DNA from: Longispora fulva
Lineage (GTDB): Bacteria; Actinomycetota; Actinomycetes; Mycobacteriales; Micromonosporaceae
DNA length: 64,000 nucleotides
Assembly: GCF_015751905.1 (NCBI RefSeq)
Contig: NZ_JADOUF010000001.1
Location: forward strand, 2,542,001-2,606,000
Reading direction: 5' to 3'
This document shows, piece by piece, positions 61,786-64,000 of this stretch. Numbering within the stretch: the first letter of the stretch is position 1; every line of letters starts with the position of its first letter. Position numbers and translations under genes: made by a program. A model generated the notes under the pieces. The model saw only the letters and a program-made list of their open reading frames with translations, was not told the DNA's origin and made no database searches.

Positions 61786-62217
61786 ATGCCATCCAGCCCT
61801 GACGATCCGAACCACATCGACCATGTCCTCCTGGCGCGGCTCGCGGTCCCCGTGACCGCCGCCCACCCACCGGACCCCGACTGCCCATGGCGGTGCGCCA
61901 ACCTGCGCTGCCGGGGGCAGGTGTATCCGTGCCCGCCCGCGCGTGCCGCACGGCGCGCGCGGCACCTCGCCGGAGTCGATGCACTGCAGCCGGATCGTCT
62001 CGATCCGCCAGTCGTCGCCGACCGTGCTGTCGGCCGCGCCACCGTCACCTGCGCACCCGACGCGGCGGCGGCCGGCTACTGGGCGCCCACGCCGGCGCAC
62101 GACCCGGACCCGTCAGGTTGGCTCGGCGACCGCTACCGAGGCCGGCACCGTCCGCCGCGACACTCCCCCGCCGGTCCCGTCGAGGACCGCTGGGCGGCCC
62201 TCCAGAAAGCCGCCTGA
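61786..62217 (+). CDS. Hypothetical protein with cysteine pair
   Basis: This 143-residue protein (MPSSPDDPNHIDHVLLARLA) contains CPWRCANLRCRGQVYPCPPA, a cluster of four cysteines that could bind zinc. ATG 61786 follows CCGGAGGGAACGCC. A TTG at 61672 would extend it by 38 Pro-rich residues. No family is recognised. Confidence 0.58.
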   Translation: MPSSPDDPNHIDHVLLARLAVPVTAAHPPDPDCPWRCANLRCRGQVYPCPPARAARRARHLAGVDALQPDRLDPPVVADRAVGRATVTCAPDAAAAGYWAPTPAHDPDPSGWLGDRYRGRHRPPRHSPAGPVEDRWAALQKAA

Positions 62218-62280
62218 GGCCGTCGACCTCACGCGCTGACTTCACTCCCGTACCGCGCCGGACCCGGCGCGGTCCTCACC

Positions 62281-62303
62281 GTGCCCGTTCGGTGAGCGGG
62301 CAC
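62281..62303 (+). promoter_or_regulatory. Hairpin before the Shine-Dalgarno of 62328
   Basis: GTGCCCG and CGGGCAC arms lie nine bases before GAAGGAG. Confidence 0.4.
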
Positions 62304-62327
62304 GGGCACACCAGAAGGAGAAGAAAG

Positions 62328-63089
62328 TTGACGATTCGCATGTGGTGGCGGTTGCAGGACGCCGCCGCCCTCGCAGAGCACGCGATGGGCTCACCCGGCC
62401 ACCGGCTCATCCGCAAGCGGCCCGAACCGGCCCTGATCTGGGAACGCCTGGGTGACGCCGACGTGCTGACGTCCAGCGGCCTGCCCGGCTGGCACGACCC
62501 GCGTGGGGCATTGCATCACGTCGAGTCCAGGACCTGGACGCACACCGCCACAGGACTGCGCGGCGTGCCCGACCTCATTCCCCGCCAGGGGGTGCTGGCC
62601 CTGCACAAGTACCTCAACCTGCGCTGCAAGTTCATCGAACAGATCCGCTCCAGCATCGGCCGCTACCCGTGGCTGGCGGTCACCGCCCTGGACTCCAAGC
62701 CGTGGTTTCGCGTCCAGGTCTGCCGGTACCGCGACGAGATCGCGCCGGCTGAGGCGCTGTGGGTCCCGGCGGCCGTGACGGCACGGGGCCTGGGTGCCGA
62801 CTATCCGGCGCTGATCGCCGACGGGTACACCTGGCAGGGCGGAGTCCTGGCCAGGTTCACCCGCGGCGTCGCCACCCAGATCGCCGCCGACCTCAACCAG
62901 ACCAATTCCGGGGCACCTGGCCGCTTCAGCGCCCGGTTCCACGACCGTGCGGTGTGCCTGGACTACGACTACCCCGGCGCGCACGGCACCGTCACCCGCG
63001 AACTCGACCGGACCTACCCCGACGCCGACGGGCTCTACGCTCTCGGCGCCTACCAGTGGCCGTGGCTCCAGACGAAGGCCGGCCGATGA
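62328..63089 (+). CDS. Hypothetical protein
   Basis: This 253-residue protein (IRMWWRLQDAAALAEHAMGS) has no recognised domain. A central segment WLAVTALDSKPWFRVQVCRY and the acidic C-terminal LDYDYPGAHGTVTRELDRTY are strand-rich. TTG 62328 is used as start because GAAGGAG lies 8 nt upstream; ATG 62340 is an alternative. The stop overlaps the excisionase-like gene (ATGA). Confidence 0.7.
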   Translation: MTIRMWWRLQDAAALAEHAMGSPGHRLIRKRPEPALIWERLGDADVLTSSGLPGWHDPRGALHHVESRTWTHTATGLRGVPDLIPRQGVLALHKYLNLRCKFIEQIRSSIGRYPWLAVTALDSKPWFRVQVCRYRDEIAPAEALWVPAAVTARGLGADYPALIADGYTWQGGVLARFTRGVATQIAADLNQTNSGAPGRFSARFHDRAVCLDYDYPGAHGTVTRELDRTYPDADGLYALGAYQWPWLQTKAGR

Positions 63090-63310
63090 ACGACCACCGC
63101 CGCGACGATCACGACTACCTCACGGCCAAAGAGGTCGCCGCGATGTTCCGCGTCGCGCCGCGCGCGGCGAACCGGTGGGCCCGTGGCGGCCTTCTGGGTG
63201 CCGTTCGCCCCGCCGGGCGGCAGTGGCTGTTCCCCCGAAGCGCCGTCGAAGCCGCACTGGCCACGCCCCCAACGGTGGACACGTCCGACACCGGACCCGC
63301 CGCGACGTAG
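63086..63310 (+). CDS. Excisionase / MerR-like DNA-binding protein
   Basis: This 74-residue protein has a winged-helix excisionase domain: YLTAKEVAAMFRVAPRAANR, then WARGGLLGAVRPAGRQWLFP. Helix-turn-helix proteins of this type direct excision of integrative elements or act as local regulators. No integrase gene adjoins it in the window, so its partner is outside or lost. Its ATG overlaps the upstream stop (ATGA). Confidence 0.8.
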   Translation: MNDHRRDDHDYLTAKEVAAMFRVAPRAANRWARGGLLGAVRPAGRQWLFPRSAVEAALATPPTVDTSDTGPAAT

Positions 63311-63436
63311 GCGTCGCGAGCCGCGTGTCCGGCGAGGTCGACGGATGGCGACCACGTCGCCCGGCCGGCCCAGCCGACAACGCCGACGGTTCCGCGCCTA
63401 CGCCGATGTGGCGTTCGGAGCGACCCGTGTCATAGC

Positions 63437-63477
63437 CCGGGGTGGACGCTCGGCGACTAACTTCGCGCCCACCCCGG
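63437..63477 (+). promoter_or_regulatory. Hairpin before the Shine-Dalgarno of the GGDEF gene
   Basis: CCGGGGTGG and CCACCCCGG, 9-bp perfect arms, end 15 bases before ACAAGGAG. Confidence 0.4.
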
Positions 63478-63506
63478 TCCTCCTTCACGAACAAGGAGTT
63501 CCGCCA

Positions 63507-64000
63507 GTGTCTCAAATCTTTCTCGCAGTGTTCCTCATGGTCGTGTTGCCCGGGGCCGCGCTGCTCATGGCGTACCGCGAACACGTCCACAACGGCCGCA
63601 TCCACACCCTGCAACACCAGCTCCACCTCGCCCTGTGGGCCGCCTCCCACGACGCGCTCACCAAACTGCTCAACCGGCGCGGCGGCCTCCAGCAGCTCAC
63701 CCACGCCCTGTCGGGGGAACAGCGCGTGTCCGTCGTCATGCTCGACCTCGACAAATTCAAGGCAGTCAACGACAACCTCGGCCACCACGGTGGCGACAAA
63801 CTGCTCGTCCAGGTCGCCACACGCCTCGAAGCGCTCGGCGGGCGGGTCGCCGACGTCGCCCGACTCGGCGGCGACGAGTTCTTCCTCATCGTCAACGGGA
63901 TCGGCGACGAGGCCCGCATCGCAGCCCACGCCGCCTGGCGGGCCATCGCCGACGAACCGTTCCTCATCGACGGTCACAAGCTGCGGGTCACCGCCAGCAT
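63507..64000 (+). CDS. GGDEF diguanylate cyclase, C-terminus beyond the window
   Basis: The first 164 residues are visible. One N-terminal membrane helix (FLAVFLMVVLPGAALLMAY) is followed by a short helical linker and a GGDEF domain (ALTKLLNRRGG, MLDLDKFKAVNDNLGHHGGD, RLGGDEFFLI). The active-site GGDEF is intact at 121-125 and the metal-binding Asp80/Asp82 region is conserved, so it should make cyclic di-GMP from GTP. The RxxD-like RVAD lies one residue closer than a canonical inhibitory site. GTG 63507 follows ACAAGGAG. A membrane cyclase carried by a conjugative element may tie transfer or host development to c-di-GMP. Confidence 0.9.
   Translation, partial: MSQIFLAVFLMVVLPGAALLMAYREHVHNGRIHTLQHQLHLALWAASHDALTKLLNRRGGLQQLTHALSGEQRVSVVMLDLDKFKAVNDNLGHHGGDKLLVQVATRLEALGGRVADVARLGGDEFFLIVNGIGDEARIAAHAAWRAIADEPFLIDGHKLRVTAS

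Overview
The DNA is uniformly GC-rich with strong third-position GC bias, frequent GTG starts, SigE-type sigma factor, SARP and LuxR relics, and secreted trypsin-like proteases. This points to a filamentous actinomycete, most likely of the Micromonosporaceae; the family call is inference, because no rRNA or taxonomic marker lies in the window. No tRNA, rRNA or CRISPR array was found.

Left part (1-29 kb) is accessory chromosome. It holds a truncated alpha/beta hydrolase, two paralogous small membrane proteins (446-967 and 18851-19471), two secreted S1 proteases with long propeptides (7456-8811 and 20394-21695), a VanZ-like protein, a MauE-thioredoxin fusion, a tiny peritrophin-A-like chitin-binding protein, and a SigE sigma factor with its membrane partner followed by two tandem propeller-like membrane proteins. 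Three STAND-type NTPases lie within the first 17 kb: an XRE-NB-ARC regulator (1119-3386), a membrane protein carrying both an NB-ARC and a NACHT module (9450-12134), and a membrane P-loop/helical-repeat protein (13815-16691). The last two are the best candidates for an undescribed sensing or defence function. Decayed genes (ricin-lectin, DUF262, nitroreductase tail, LuxR, SARP, IS5) fill the gaps.

Right part (about 29-64 kb) is an integrative or plasmid-like conjugative element. It has an HTH initiator-like protein, an operon with a TSPPY DNA methyltransferase, a catalytically degenerate partner and an XF1762-like protein, and a sigma-like regulator. Its type IV secretion genes are a VirB2-like pilin, a VirB6/TrbL-like channel protein, a PrgI-like protein, a VirB4 ATPase and a VirD4/TraM-like coupling ATPase. 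Two replication-relaxation proteins and a run of small tightly coupled genes follow, ending in an excisionase-like protein and a GGDEF diguanylate cyclase cut by the window edge. No relaxase was seen. The conjugation genes have been invaded twice: 38.1-40.0 kb (serine-recombinase relic, DUF5372 gene, a beta-helix-like protein) and 42.9-49.7 kb (IS5, IS21 and tyrosine-recombinase relics, an intact ISL3 element with a passenger gene, a serine hydrolase and a MarR/NTF2-like pair).

The most unusual non-coding signal is a family of TGGCAGAG octamers, repeated with an exact 11-bp period in direct and inverted groups. They occur in six clusters between 32.9 and 58.1 kb, mostly just upstream of element operons. 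They look like binding sites for an element-encoded regulator or initiator. A second pattern is a GC-rich hairpin placed immediately before the Shine-Dalgarno sequence of many genes in the conjugative region.
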